Translations under genes and position numbers: made by a program
Notes under the pieces: generated by a model
Databases searched by the model: none
What the model saw: only the letters and a program-made list of their open reading frames with translations
What the model was told of the DNA's origin: nothing
Source of the DNA: Cygnus atratus
Lineage: Eukaryota > Chordata > Aves > Anseriformes > Anatidae
DNA length: 64,000 nt
Reading direction: 5' to 3'
Assembly: GCF_013377495.2 (NCBI RefSeq)
Contig: NC_066364.1
Location: 118,182,549-118,246,548 of the forward strand
Part shown: positions 36,603 to 48,814 of the stretch, piece by piece
Numbering within the stretch: position 1 is the stretch's first letter
How the letters are laid out: every line of letters begins with the position of its first letter

Positions 36603-39600
36603 GATCTCTTACCATAATGTATTTACTCCTTTTTGTTTGTCTGACCAAATCTTAACCACATTAGAGGGGTGAATATTCACCTACTGTGGAAGTCAGCAAA
36701 GGCCCCCCGAGTTCTTCAATGCCTTTGTGGAAGGACGAACTTTACCTACTGAGTTTTAATGCCATTAAAAAGAAAAACATACCAACACATACATGTCACT
36801 AGTTAGCTGGTGGTCTAAAGGAAGGAACCTCTATTCTACTTGAGGTTCATTTTCTGTAGAAGATACTTGAATAATGGATACATTACACACACAAAACCCG
36901 CTTGTGGTAGAGACCCACGGATTCAGATTTACTGAGTGACTGAGTCACCCGCAGTGAGGGCTTCCAGGGGCTGTGCCCAAAGAGAAGCACCACGTGTGGC
37001 TGAAGGATCTAGCATCCAGAGGTCCCAGGACACACAAAGCAAACCACGCTCCAGGATACAACTTGGAATCGGCCACAACCGCTCCGGTTTGGGGCAACAC
37101 ATCCCCCACGCTCAGACAAATTGCAGAACAGGACCCTATTACCCAGCAATCGCTCCTTCAGGCACTCATTTGTGGCTTTAAGCAAATACTCTGGCTGCCA
37201 ACAGGGTCAGAGCACATGGTTGTGGCACAGGCCAGAAAAATAAATAGCGCTGGCACAGGGTCACGCTGTCGTTGCCTGGGGCCCCGGGGCTGTGGGGTAA
37301 GACCACAGGTAGCCTTCAACCTCCTCCACAGATAGGAGCTCACCGACACCGAGCCAGATGGAGGAATTTAATCAGTTTTCCACAGCAAACACACTCACCA
37401 TGCCCTCTGACATGTAAAGTTTGGCTCACGGGAAGCTCCTTCCTCTCCCCATTCATCTCTACAAACCTGCTGGGTCTGACAGGTAGCTCCCTACCCCACC
37501 CTAGTGGGAAGGTAGACACCTCAGGTATTTAAATTCCTAAATAGCATAATACAGCATCACCCACTCTAATAAAGACTTAATTTTGTTGTTTCTAGGTTTA
37601 AAAAAGGGCTATTTTCCCACATCCAGCAGAGCCGAGATGGCTTCACCTCCTTAAGCCCCAGCACCCACAGAGCACGGGGCCAGCCCCTGCTGCGAGCTCA
37701 AGAGCCACAAACCATCCCTGGCGTGCCCCTCACTGCCAGGCCCTGCCCCAAGGACTCACTCTGCCTTCAAGCTCCGCCAACACAAACAGGCTGCTTATTT
37801 ACACCAATTTTATCACCAGCACACACTTGCAATCATTGGGAAAGCAGAGAAGCATTTGTGGCAGCCCCACAACCACCCCGTCCCGTAGCAGCAAGAGGCC
37901 TGGCCAGGACCACGGCTGCTGTATCCACTCCAGTTTGCAGCCCCACCAGCCCCGAGCACGCTCCTTTCACTCGGCTGCAAATCCACAGTGCCTTCAGAAT
38001 GCCATCAGCACACCAGGCACTTGAGTAATTTCCCTTTTGAATCTCTGCTTATCTGACAATGACCCCAAATTGATCATTTATGTATGTGTACATAAATACA
38101 ACATACTTTGGTGGATAATACCCAAATCCAGGCAATTTACCTGGATTTCCTGGTAAACCCAGGAAGCTTGTACATACTGCAGGAACCACATACGATCTTA
38201 GCTTCGCATCACATGCATCCAGTGGCATAAAAACAAAGGCAGTTGCAAGTCCAGCCTGCCCATTCCTCCGCATCTCATCATGCTCATGGCCTTGAAATAA
38301 ACCATTTATTTCTGCGCAAGCTGCCCTGCCAACTACCCCGCTCCCCATTTGTTTGCAATATTCAGGTCAATACAAGACAGCTTGCAACCCAAACCAGCCA
38401 AGCCAGGAGCTACCACGCAGCTCAGGAGCATGGATCCAGCTGCTTACCATCACATCGATGTGGGCCTGCTGAGCCCAGGACACTGCCGCTGGGTGTGCGC
38501 CCCGCTGACCCATGCAACAGGAACCACGGCGCTCCCGCAGGACAAGGAACAGCAGCAGCCCCTCCAAAACAAAACTGGGGCAGGACTGAGGAGCTGGAAG
38601 AGGGCAACTGGTGTTGTTTCAGATAGGCATGTGGTATGTGATGGAGCCTATGCGTATCCAAAAAGCCCATAAGCAAAAGCAGAAGGTGCCTTAGCAAGGA
38701 GAGCATTTGTACGCAGCGCTGTGCCAGAAAACCTGCACGTTGTTAACAGGTTCATCCTATTCTAAGGATGGGGAGTCCCAGCAAAACTGCTACAAGAGCT
38801 TAAATAACTGCTTGGGTTGAAAGGAACAGAGAAATCCCAAGGAAGGACCTGAAGGGAAAGCACTCACTCAGCTTTTGCTACAGCAATACCGTTATCAGTA
38901 ACACGCTTCAGGAAAGTTTCTCATATAAATCTGCTGTCACTTGGAGAAGAACTTAAATCGGGATCACATGCAAAGTTTAATATCTCCTCAGAAATAGAAA
39001 AGAGGGAGGAAAAAGTTTTAAAGAAATAGGACTGAGTAAACAGAACTTCAGGGAAACAGAAAACAGTTCATTCACTTCCCTGAGACCACCTGAACACAGA
39101 GCAGTGGGATTATTTTGCTTGGAAGGCTCACAAATGCGAGTTTATTGTTGAATCTTGTTTCCATGACTGCGAAGAGTTGCTTATGTTTTGAATGATCATC
39201 CATGTTTCTAACTTTATAACTCTCCTATTAAAATATAGAACAGCTGCTGCCCCCGTCAGCTGTTCGGCATATGGAGCCCACCAGGGACAAAGCCCACTGT
39301 TAACACGGAGAATTATTTTTAACGCCCTCACATTTCTAAACCTCACCATCATCTCAGCAAAATGGCACGCTTCCACCCTCCCCAGCTGGGGGAACACCTG
39401 CGTAATACAGCACTGAGCTCCACCACATCTGGTACAAAACCCAATTTTATTTCATCTGGCCAGCAGAAAGTTATCAGCCCCGGTGAACAGAAACAGGGCA
39501 AAAAGTTAACTGCATCTTGTATCTGGGGAGAGGCAGCTGTCTAGTTAAGTTGTTTATACAGCAAACATTTCTGTATATATTAGGAGGAAAGAGAGCTGTT

Positions 39601-41194
39601 TAATAAAATGGAGATGGCTTAGAGTTGCCAAAGCAAATTTGAAGGACAGAGTGCAACAGCTCTTGTTATTTTTGCATGGGGAAAAAATACGGTCCTATTT
39701 TGTATTGATATAGGCTACATACATTGAACAAGTGATCTTTTTTAAAAGAAATAAGCTCTCCGTTAACTCTTACTAAATCATCTGATTCATTGCATATATT
39801 CGCTCAGTAGAAAAAGCTGCAAGAATTACAGCCACCACTGTACAGCACCAGTATGACAAAGAGGCAGGAAAGTTGTCCCCTGCTATCTCAGAAAACACCT
39901 AGGTAGCAGGATTAGGGGCCGTGTAGATGGGACACGGCACTGCATCCTCTAGACCTAAACACTGGATTTAGATACACTTCAGGGTTTGTTTGTAACACAC
40001 AGTTACTGCTCTCGCTTAAGCTGGAAATTATTCTTCCTGACCCCAAACCCCAACAGTCCCAGAAAAGACACCAGCGCCCTGCATCTCCTCCGGCATGCTT
40101 CAGCCCAGAGCCCAGAAATGACAGGAGCAGCTCTCAACAAGCCTCAGGTTCCGTCCCATCCTTGCAGGCACAGCTGCAGCACTGGAGCAGCACCAGCCAA
40201 ACAGGGCACCTCAAGCACGCTCCGTTGCATTTTGTCACCCAGCTTAATGAACCACTCATTATACCCCCCTACCTCCTCCCAGCCAAGAGGTACCACCTAA
40301 AGCCTCCGCAATTCTGGTCCAGAAAAAAACTGTACCAAGGATCCACCATCCCCATCCATACACCTGAACAAGCACACAAAGACACAAAGGCTTTCAAATT
40401 TAACAGGCTGCCAGCTGGGTAGACAACAGTAACATATTTATGCTTTTCAACTCTGAAACCACAACCATGGAAGTTGCACAGATACCTCAAGGTCTAAATC
40501 CTACTAGTGCAACTCAAGAAACATCTGAATTTGCAACCACCTCCTCTTGAGGGTCACATTTTTTTGCATTTTGAATGTTTCTGTTGTATCCACGTGCAAC
40601 ATATAGGAATGTTTCCTATACAGAACATATATAACAAACACCCAAGTGGGAAGTCAAGAGAGCAAAATCCTCGCAGGCGGCATGGAAACTAGGAAAACAA
40701 ACAGATTTTGGAAGCTCAGAGCAAAGGCTGCAGAGGGGAAGCCAACATACCAAAGCAGCAGGGTAAAAAGCATTATTAAAATCAGTAAGTCATCCTCTGC
40801 GAAGCTAAGGCTGTGTATGAATGAGAAAAAACAGGAGGCCAAAGGAACAACTCACCAGTGCCTGGACAGGCAAACCCAGCCTCGTCCAGGCACAGCAGAG
40901 GTAAGGAGCCTCCCGGGAGGCCAAGAGGTGGCTGATCAGAAAAAAGACAACACCAGAGCAGAAAAACAAATTGAAGCTGCATCATGTTCCTGAAGGAGGA
41001 ACTGGGCAATGCCGCTGTGCCAGAGCTGTTCCCACAGGCAGCACACCAGTGGACCTGCTGCCAACCTAAAAGCTGATACAAGAAGGGGAGCAGCAAGTCC
41101 CGCCAATGACATCCAGCTGGTTGGGTCAGGATGAGGGCCTTCAGTGCCAGGGAAAGCTCCCACATATCAAGAAATAAGCCCCAAGCAAAGCCAA

Positions 41195-41370
41195 AGGGGA
41201 TAAATGTAAAGTGATGCACATGAGGAAAGCCACCCCAGCTTTAAGTGGGCAGCAGAGGAGCCTGAGCTGGCCACAGCATCTTGGGAGGACAGCACCAAGG
41301 TCCAACAGCTCGGTGGAAACCACAGCTTCAAAAAGCAGCACCAGGAATAACAGGGGGTGCCACATCCATC
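41195..41370 (+). mobile_element. Possible decayed LINE fragment
   Basis: A + strand reading KCKVMHMRKATPAL at about 41,205 resembles the K-C-K-V-x-H-x-G-x-N-P block found after the reverse transcriptase in CR1/L3 LINEs. About 100 bases further, a KKQHQE-like patch could match the later AAKKAN block. Frames are broken and similarity is thin, so this could be chance. Confidence 0.35.
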
Positions 41371-43258
41371 ATCCACATCAGCACCAAGTTTGGGGACCAG
41401 CGATCGCTCCCAGCTCAGCCAAAGCCACAAAAGCATTAAGCCAACTCAGATCATACTCTGCAGGGGCTGTCGCTTCCCCCCAGAACCACCATTTTAAAGA
41501 AGGGACATAAAAGTGCTCCTCCGAGTCAGGAAAGCAGAAAGGTATTTTGCACAGAAGGAACAGTGAATTGACTCCTACACAACAGCAGCTTCAAGAGGAA
41601 AATTCAACTTCAGCCCAGCTGAGAGGCAGTGCCTGCGGGAAGGCAGCAGGAGCCAGAGCCCTGCAAATTATGGTGTTTCTAGGAAAGCCACCTCTGGACA
41701 CACTCATTAGACACAAATTGACCCTCAAAGTGATTCAGAGCCTGACACTGAAAGCTTACGTTCGCTGCTCTCTCTCCCTGCAATGAACCAGGCTCCAGAC
41801 AACATGAAACTGAGAAAATTTTAGTCTGCTCCAAATTTAAATGAGAAAATACAGTGTACTGAGATCTTGATTCAACACAATTGGACTTAAAGGCAGTAAT
41901 TAAAAAACAGGCTTAGCTCCTGTAGAGGTACCAATGGGGGGATAAAGAACATTTCCCACAATTACTAAAGATTTTCACATTAATATCTGCTTATTTTTCA
42001 GACATTTCAAGTTAATGGAAAAGAGCCAACTGCAATATTCTACAGCTCCTGGGGAACAAATATGCACATTCACCCCAGCACCCATCTCCTCCTCACTGCA
42101 TTACTGCCTTTCCCCACAGAAAAAAGCCTGCCCCCAGTGTTTCCTGGGGCTGCTGTGTTTCACGAGAGCTTTAGAAGCTGGCAGAGGTGGGTGGGCGGGG
42201 GGAGCATGAAGCACTGTGTCTAGCGCTTGCTGCGAGGTCAGCACGTTTGTATTGCAAACCAAACCCCAAGGATCAACATGGTAATGTGAGACCTCAGTGG
42301 GGTCAGAAGATTTCTGCCTCTGCTCTGGTATGCTGGGGAAGGAAGACCCAAATTATACAGTGAACATCTCCAGTAGAGCACTAAGATTTCATTAGAAACA
42401 ACTACCATTGGATAGTCCTTCTATTGCACAAAGGCCGCAGTTTCTTCTGTTCTCTGCAAACATGGAGTAGATCAAATTGACAGATGCCTACGTCCTATTG
42501 CAAACCAGACTCATGCATCATTTTCCCCACTAGCACTGGGAAACAGACAAACCACATTGCTCCTGCAGAAGTTTCAGTGTTTTGTGAGCCTGCTCCATCT
42601 GCAGTTCAGCTCCCACTGGCATTAGGAAGCTGTCCCCTCCAACAGCCCTTTCTTCCCCTCTATGAAGCACTGGCATCGCTGGCTGCTACAATTTACTTCA
42701 TAGAAGCTTGAAACTTGCTAAATTCCATCTCAAACATTTTTCAGGAATGTTTCATTGCTCAGTTTAGGATTCCCCCTCCATTTCTGGAGTTAGCAGAAAT
42801 TAAAATGAAGCTACAGTGACGACATGGCACTAACACAACTTCAAATTGTGGTTTGCACAAAGCCTGTTTGCATGCAAACAAGGCAAAGTTACAAAAAGAG
42901 GTACCACGTTCACATCATGGCAGAAGTGATAAAGCCTCCCTGAAAGATGTTATATACATGTTACATACATGACATCCATGCAGCACTGACAAGTGAAGAG
43001 AATTTTGTTGGTACCAACATCCCAATCAAATTCATCCCCTGCAAGGTATCAAGGTAACTAAAACATGTTTCTAAGCTCCCTGGCCTGACCTTCTCCTATC
43101 AAGAATTAGCAGTGAAGTTGCTACTTATATCTTCAAATAATTTGGGGCACACTTTTGGGGGGGACAGAGCACCCCAGCCCAGCATCACCTATCTCTGACC
43201 TGCCTCCCCCACGGGCTGCAGACATCCCACCACATCCTCTGCTGCAGCCTTCTCTTAC

Positions 43259-43330
43259 CTGAACTCAGTCCCTCCACTGCTGTCACACGGCTACAGGGAT
43301 AATCTCCATCTTGGGACAGCCGGGATGTTT
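43259..43330 (-). other. Candidate minus-strand exon, 72 bp, phase 1-1
   Basis: Bounded by acceptor TTTCTTTTGTTCTGCTCCATAG, with a perfect CTAAC branch motif just upstream, and donor TTCAG/GTAAGA. Of the three frames only the one predicted by the upstream candidates is open; it reads TSRLSQDGDYPCSRVTAVEG, then LSS. This agreement of phase with both neighbours is the main reason I do not dismiss the chain. Confidence 0.32.
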
Positions 43331-45065
43331 CTATGGAGCAGAACAAAAGAAATGTTAGCCTTTAGCATTACCCAAATTTGCACACACTTGGGGTCAAGGG
43401 TTTTGTTTTTTGCTCTCAACCACCATCACCCAAGACAAAAACAGTGCTTCAGGGTGAAAATGTACTGTCTAGATGTTTAGAAAGATCAGCCTTGCTCTGA
43501 AAATTAGATGATGCTTTCAGGCAATGTGGGATAGTTGGTGACGGGGTCTTTCTCATGCCACAGGCCCCAAAAGCACCCTGGATCAGCCACACAAACTGGG
43601 GCATTTTGACAGCCGCTTCCTGAGGTTGCCTGGAGTCCCAGAAAGGATGTAAAATATTTGTAGTAATTCCCTGAACAAACCTAAGAGGCTTCTTTGAAGC
43701 AGAGCCCTCCGCTCTGTTGACTCGCACTTTTAAAAGGTAATATAAATTCCACTTAGACTGGTTTGTTTTGATGTTGAAAATTGGTCTCCATAGACATGGT
43801 TGAAACCATGCCCTGGAGCGCTGAGGCCAGAGCCAACAACCACACGGTCCTTCGTCAGTGCACAACCCGCGAGGTTTGGGAGGTGTAAATGCCACCACGG
43901 GGGGACCAGGGAAAGGCCGGGGGACCGAGGGGGGGACAGGGCACTGGGGCCCCCCCTCATGTCCTTTGTCACTCCCCCACCACAGCCCCATCCCACTGCT
44001 CACATATTTCCTTCACCAGGCACAGGCAAGCGGGCAAAAAGCCCCAGAGAGCTCACAGGAAGCCTAAAAACATTTTCTTAAGAAAAGCTCACTCTGCATT
44101 GCCCTACAGCAGCTGCCTCAAAGGCTGACACAGTGAGGATCATGGCTGCCAAGCAGAAACAGCAATAAAAAAATGTAAGAGTGAGACAAACATGGGGAAC
44201 GCATAGAGAAAAGACAAGTAGAGGTTTTTATATGGAAATTTATATTGAGGGTAACATTCCTGCCTAACACAAGTTTTTTAATACTTCCGGATGCGAGCCT
44301 GGAGCCAAAAATCCAGTGAGGTCTGATGCTACAGCAGTGTTTAATGCAGGGATGAGGAACATTTTGCAAGAGCTCCAGGTTTCCTCAGTACCAAAACCCA
44401 TCCAGAACAACAACAATTCCAACTCTGCCCCCAAAACCCCACCACAGCACCCCAGCAGGAAAACATCACAAGCCTCAAGAGGCCAAAACATTCAGGTCCA
44501 CTTGAGCATCAGGATGCACAGGTTGGTTTCCCAAGGCCAGCTCAGCACTGAGCACAGCTCAGGATGGCCATGAGGGTGACACCAGGAGGAGATGGCACTG
44601 AGACATGTCCCCCAGGTCAGCAGTGAAACAGGCTGAAGCTCCCTGAGCACTGCACAGAACAGCCTGTCTGTCCCACGGGCACTGCAGCTGCCAAGGCCAG
44701 CTGCTGCTTGGTTTCTGAGTTACACCAGTTCCTCCCATATACGATTAAGCCACCTTGAGGCTACTTCAGCTTACACATGGGAGGTTTTGAGCATTTCTGA
44801 CATTTTGCAGCTCATGTGCTGCCTGTTTTCCTGCTCACCTTATTTTACCCCCTTCAAGTGCACCTGTTCACATTTACAAGCTCACACGCTTCTCTCCAGG
44901 GCTCCAAAATATCAAAAGGACCACTCAGCAAAATAGCACCTCACCCACATGGAAAATGGAGCCCTCAGTGCCATGCAGCTCAGCTCAAACCACATGAGCT
45001 CAGCTCAAAGTACATAGGACCTTGTTTGCTCAGATGCATTCATCACTCCACAACATGCTTCTTAC

Positions 45066-45128
45066 CTTTTGAGACACTTCTGGGTTCATTAAATCCCACT
45101 TGCTTATTAAAAGTGACAATAACATATC
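45066..45128 (-). other. Candidate minus-strand exon, 63 bp, phase 1-1
   Basis: Bounded on the minus strand by acceptor CACTTATTTATTTCTAG (with a TTAAC branch-like motif upstream) and donor AAAAG/GTAAGA. In the phase set by the upstream candidate it is open and reads YVIVTFNKQVGFNEPRSVSK. Length is divisible by three. Unrecognised product. Confidence 0.3.
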
Positions 45129-45672
45129 CTAGAAATAAATAAGTGAGCTGTTAATCTTAAAAGCTTAAATTTGAAGTCCATCTTGGTCAGCTCCACATGA
45201 AAGACAGATACCAAATGAAAGAGCCCAATAATTCTGAAAGTCTCAAAATTCCCGATTTGTTTACTTATTTGACTGCACATAATTTCAGTCTAGCACAGGC
45301 CTGCTCAGGTGCCAGACCTCATTCCCAAGTCTGCTCTGTCAACAGCAAGTATACAGTTGAACTTGAATGCTACACAGGTATCAGCCAGCTTTTTAAGTTT
45401 TGCCAAAAATTAGATCAAATATAAAGATCAATGCCCCTCCTGGTTGTCACCAGTTACCAGTGTGGGGAAATCAGTTACCAATGTGACTGGTCATGTTCAA
45501 ACTGCAAACAATTAAATCCCCATATTTGCCTAACCAGAGAAGTAAATATATTTTAAGGAGATCTCTTTTCCTCTGTACATTTCCTAATGCACCAAGAAGA
45601 TGAACAGGCATAAATGGACAGTACTGGTGTGCACAGTAACTGCCTTCATTGTAAAGGCAGCTCACAACGTAC

Positions 45673-45902
45673 CACAAAATGGCGTAGCTAGAGCTCCAAA
45701 GCCATGAACTGAAACACCAGCTGAAGCAACACCATACAAGAAGCTCCAAGCAGGGCTTTGAAACTCAAACACTGTTTGCTGGGATCCAGACAAAGATTGG
45801 AGACAAAAAAATAGGAAGACAGCAGCAATTATATATAGATCTTGCCCACACAACCAGTTCATACCAAGCTGGGCCTTGGATCCGCTAGAGGCTGTTGTCT
45901 AC
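45673..45902 (-). other. Candidate minus-strand exon with start codon
   Basis: On the minus strand the acceptor GGTTTTTTCTGTATTACAG precedes a 230 bp segment ending at donor GTACGT. An in-frame TAG lies at its 5' end, followed 39 bases later by ATG (45,862), then 63 codons and one base. The predicted N-terminus carries about 15 hydrophobic residues (IIAAVFLFFC core) and then L-S-G-S-Q-Q, resembling a cleavable signal peptide. No homologue is recognised. Confidence 0.3.
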
Positions 45903-48785
45903 CTGTAATACAGAAAAAACCTCCCTCTAAATGCACAAGCATTTATAACTGAATCTGCATTTGATGGGTGTTAAGAATGTATTTTAAAAATTACAAGAAA
46001 GCTTTAGAACTGCAATCAATTCCTCCACAAAAAAAGAGCTGACTGGCTGGTTCTGTGAGACCAGAGGCACTGGCTCTACAGCAGCTGCTCCAGAAGGCTT
46101 TGTAAAATATCTGCATGTCAACCTGTACAATAATTATACACATCACTGGTTCACACACACCTCTAGCACCTTGATCATCAAATACAATGAAATTCCACTC
46201 CTGGACTTCTGAAGATCTCAGAAACCAACAAACACCTGCTGAAGGAGGTTTTTAAGCAGCTTCATGAAGACAGGAGCATTAAAACTCCATATTGTGTGGC
46301 TGATTTCATCACCACAAAACACAACTCAAACTCCCACAGAACTGTTGTAGGCACCTCACCCACCTCTAACTGGGACAAAATATGAACAAAAAGCACATTT
46401 TCATGTCATCTAGGGGATTTGGGGGGAGCAGGACAGCTGATGAGGTGAGCATGTTGGTAACTAGCCTGGCCAGGGGACACACAGCCCTCAGCCACCTCAG
46501 GACTTCACCAGGGCCCAGCCCAGCTACTGAGGCCTGGCCAAGGGCTGCCACCAGCAGCCACAGGGGAGAAATCCCCTCCAGGAGGCACCAGCCCACACCC
46601 TTAGAAGAGGCAGATGCTGAACAGACACCCCAAATGTACCTGCAGCAGTTTTTTTGCTTGTTTGTTTTCTGTTTTTTAAACTGCAATCCAAAAGCATATC
46701 CCACATAGCAGCAAGGCACTGAGACACAGGCCTAGCTGTGGAGGCCAACAATATCCAGACCTGGCAGCATTAGCCAAGAAATTGTTTTATCCTTCTCTGC
46801 CTCACCCAGGCTTTAAATCCTTCCAAAGGTCAAAAAAAATCACACCTGATGATTTTCCTAAAGGAAAAAACAATGTGGGAAGCTGAATTAAATGAGAGCA
46901 CATTACCAACAACATCCTGAATATGGCTGCTGTGAGCTTGCATGCATGTGGTTATACATGCCTGTACATGGCCATTTAAGTATCCTGAAATAGCAATAAC
47001 AATTTAAAATCACTTCATGATAGGCATTTCTTCAAAGCTGGGCTGTAGACTCTGAAACCAAGGGCAGAGGGATAGAGTATAACCTATCCTGGGAATATCA
47101 CCTCAGAGCTGTTTTAGAAATCAGTCCAGCACCACAGATCTAAGAATCATCACACCATGAACAGACTTCTGCTTTTCCTTCATATGCTCCTTATACCCAC
47201 TATACGAAGAGTTGCAAACAACATACAAGGGTTACATGTGGGCTTTCAGGGTGCTCTTAGAACAGGGCATTCTTTTTTTTTTTTTCCTCCATCCAAAGTC
47301 CTTCCTGTATTTTGACTGCTGCAGTTGCTACTGCTGTGTTTAAAAACTTCATATATTCTTCTACACATTCAGATCCCAAAACGTAGTTGATTATTCTTAG
47401 CTTTAAAGAGCAGAAAACCTTACGACTATCAACAGTTATCACTCTACTACTTTTACTAACAATTCTGGCATTTTGAGCTAGTTGCAGCTTGTGTAAGTAA
47501 CCACAAGAACTGAACACCACATACCTAACTCCTTTACAAACCTTGCTTTCAACAATGCAGTAACATGCAAGTATAACTATAATAAGTGATGATGGGATTT
47601 ATAACTGAGCCCTGACAATTTTTTTCCCAAAAAAATTAACCTTAAACTGCCTTTTTTCATTCTTTTTATAGAAGTACATGTTATCTCCTAATCAGGAGAC
47701 CTAGATGAAATTGTAGCATTTTTTTTTATACCCCAAAAGCTAACACTGAGATTTTTCACCTAAGAAAAATACATTAAAAGTGAACATAAACATGGAGGGA
47801 CTCCCAGGAGTCATTTTGAAGAAATAAGGTTATTCCAATTCTATCATATTTGTTTGTAGTAAAATGAGAAAGCTCCTTACAGTGGCTTGACCCAGTCCTG
47901 CCAAAATCAATGACATGTCACAGTGAGAGGATAGAGCCAACATGCTGGAAATGGATCAAGGATACAGCACAGGATGACAAACTGCTGGATCATTAGCTCT
48001 TAATTTAAGCTTAGACCTTCTTTTTAAGGCAAGTGGATGAGAACAGTAAACAAAACCCATATCAATCACCACATCCACACAGTTTCCAACTCCTATTTAT
48101 AGTTTTACTTCGAAATTAAGGAGAAAAATGCAAACCATCATGCCAAACTGGAAAGAGAGGGAATGGATAAGGCTGCTGCTTTATTTCAAGCGTGCCTTCC
48201 ATCATGCCCATAGAGTTGATGCAAGCTCCAAGTTTGTCACTGTCCAAAGTTTCGATCTAGCCAGTTAAAAAAAATAGACTTGCCTTGCATTTCACAGACA
48301 GCAGATATAAAAATGATTTAACTGTTAAAGTGTGTTTAAAAAAATAAGACACCAAGTTCAAGCACTCCTCTTATACGAGAGCTTAAATGATCATTAAATA
48401 GCTTTTTCAAAATGCCTTATCCACAGCTACATAGTCATAACTAGCTTTTCAATAGATTAGAAAAGCTCCAAGTTTATCTTTTCAATTGTTTTCTTATCAA
48501 GATCTGATGTACAGATGAATCACATTTCACCTTCACCCCACACTCCACTGCCCACTTGAGCCACACCATCAGTCCTCATTGCTGCCCTCCTCCATCCCCC
48601 TCAGCTTGTTTAATTACCACATCTTTCACTCATCCATTTGGAGTGAAGACAGAAGTCTTCCATGGTATCAGAAGCATTGTTAATTCAGTTTTGGGAAGAG
48701 AACTAAAATCATCCCATACAGCCAGAGGGCTTTTATATTTCTCTGTTAAACTGCTTTTTCCCTGGTTTTCTTTTATTTTTCTTTT

Positions 48786-48814
48786 TGTGTGTGTGTTTGT
48801 TTTTTTTTTTTTTA
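48786..48814. repeat. GT run merging into poly-T
   Basis: A short GT dinucleotide run followed by about 14 T in the intergenic interval. Confidence 0.85.

Larger units (their letters stand above)
35586..36625 (+). other. EFEMP1: EFEMP1 3' UTR
   Basis: AT-rich, about 1.04 kb, from the stop codon to the estimated cleavage site after the distal AATAAA. It holds ATTTA-like and long T-rich stretches. The short ORF at 36.15-36.42 kb has no sign of being translated. The end is placed by the AATAAA plus a T/GT-rich downstream element and is approximate. Confidence 0.75.

Noticed and set aside
36600..36640. Minus-strand donor-like sequence at the EFEMP1 poly(A) region (ATG/GTAAGA)
   Set aside because: No convincing acceptor nearby on that strand; the sequence is better explained as the EFEMP1 transcript end.
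39359..39397. Minus-strand 39 bp exon candidate with good acceptor and donor
   Set aside because: Its open frame does not fit the phase-1 chain of the better candidates, and isolated pairs of this quality are expected by chance.
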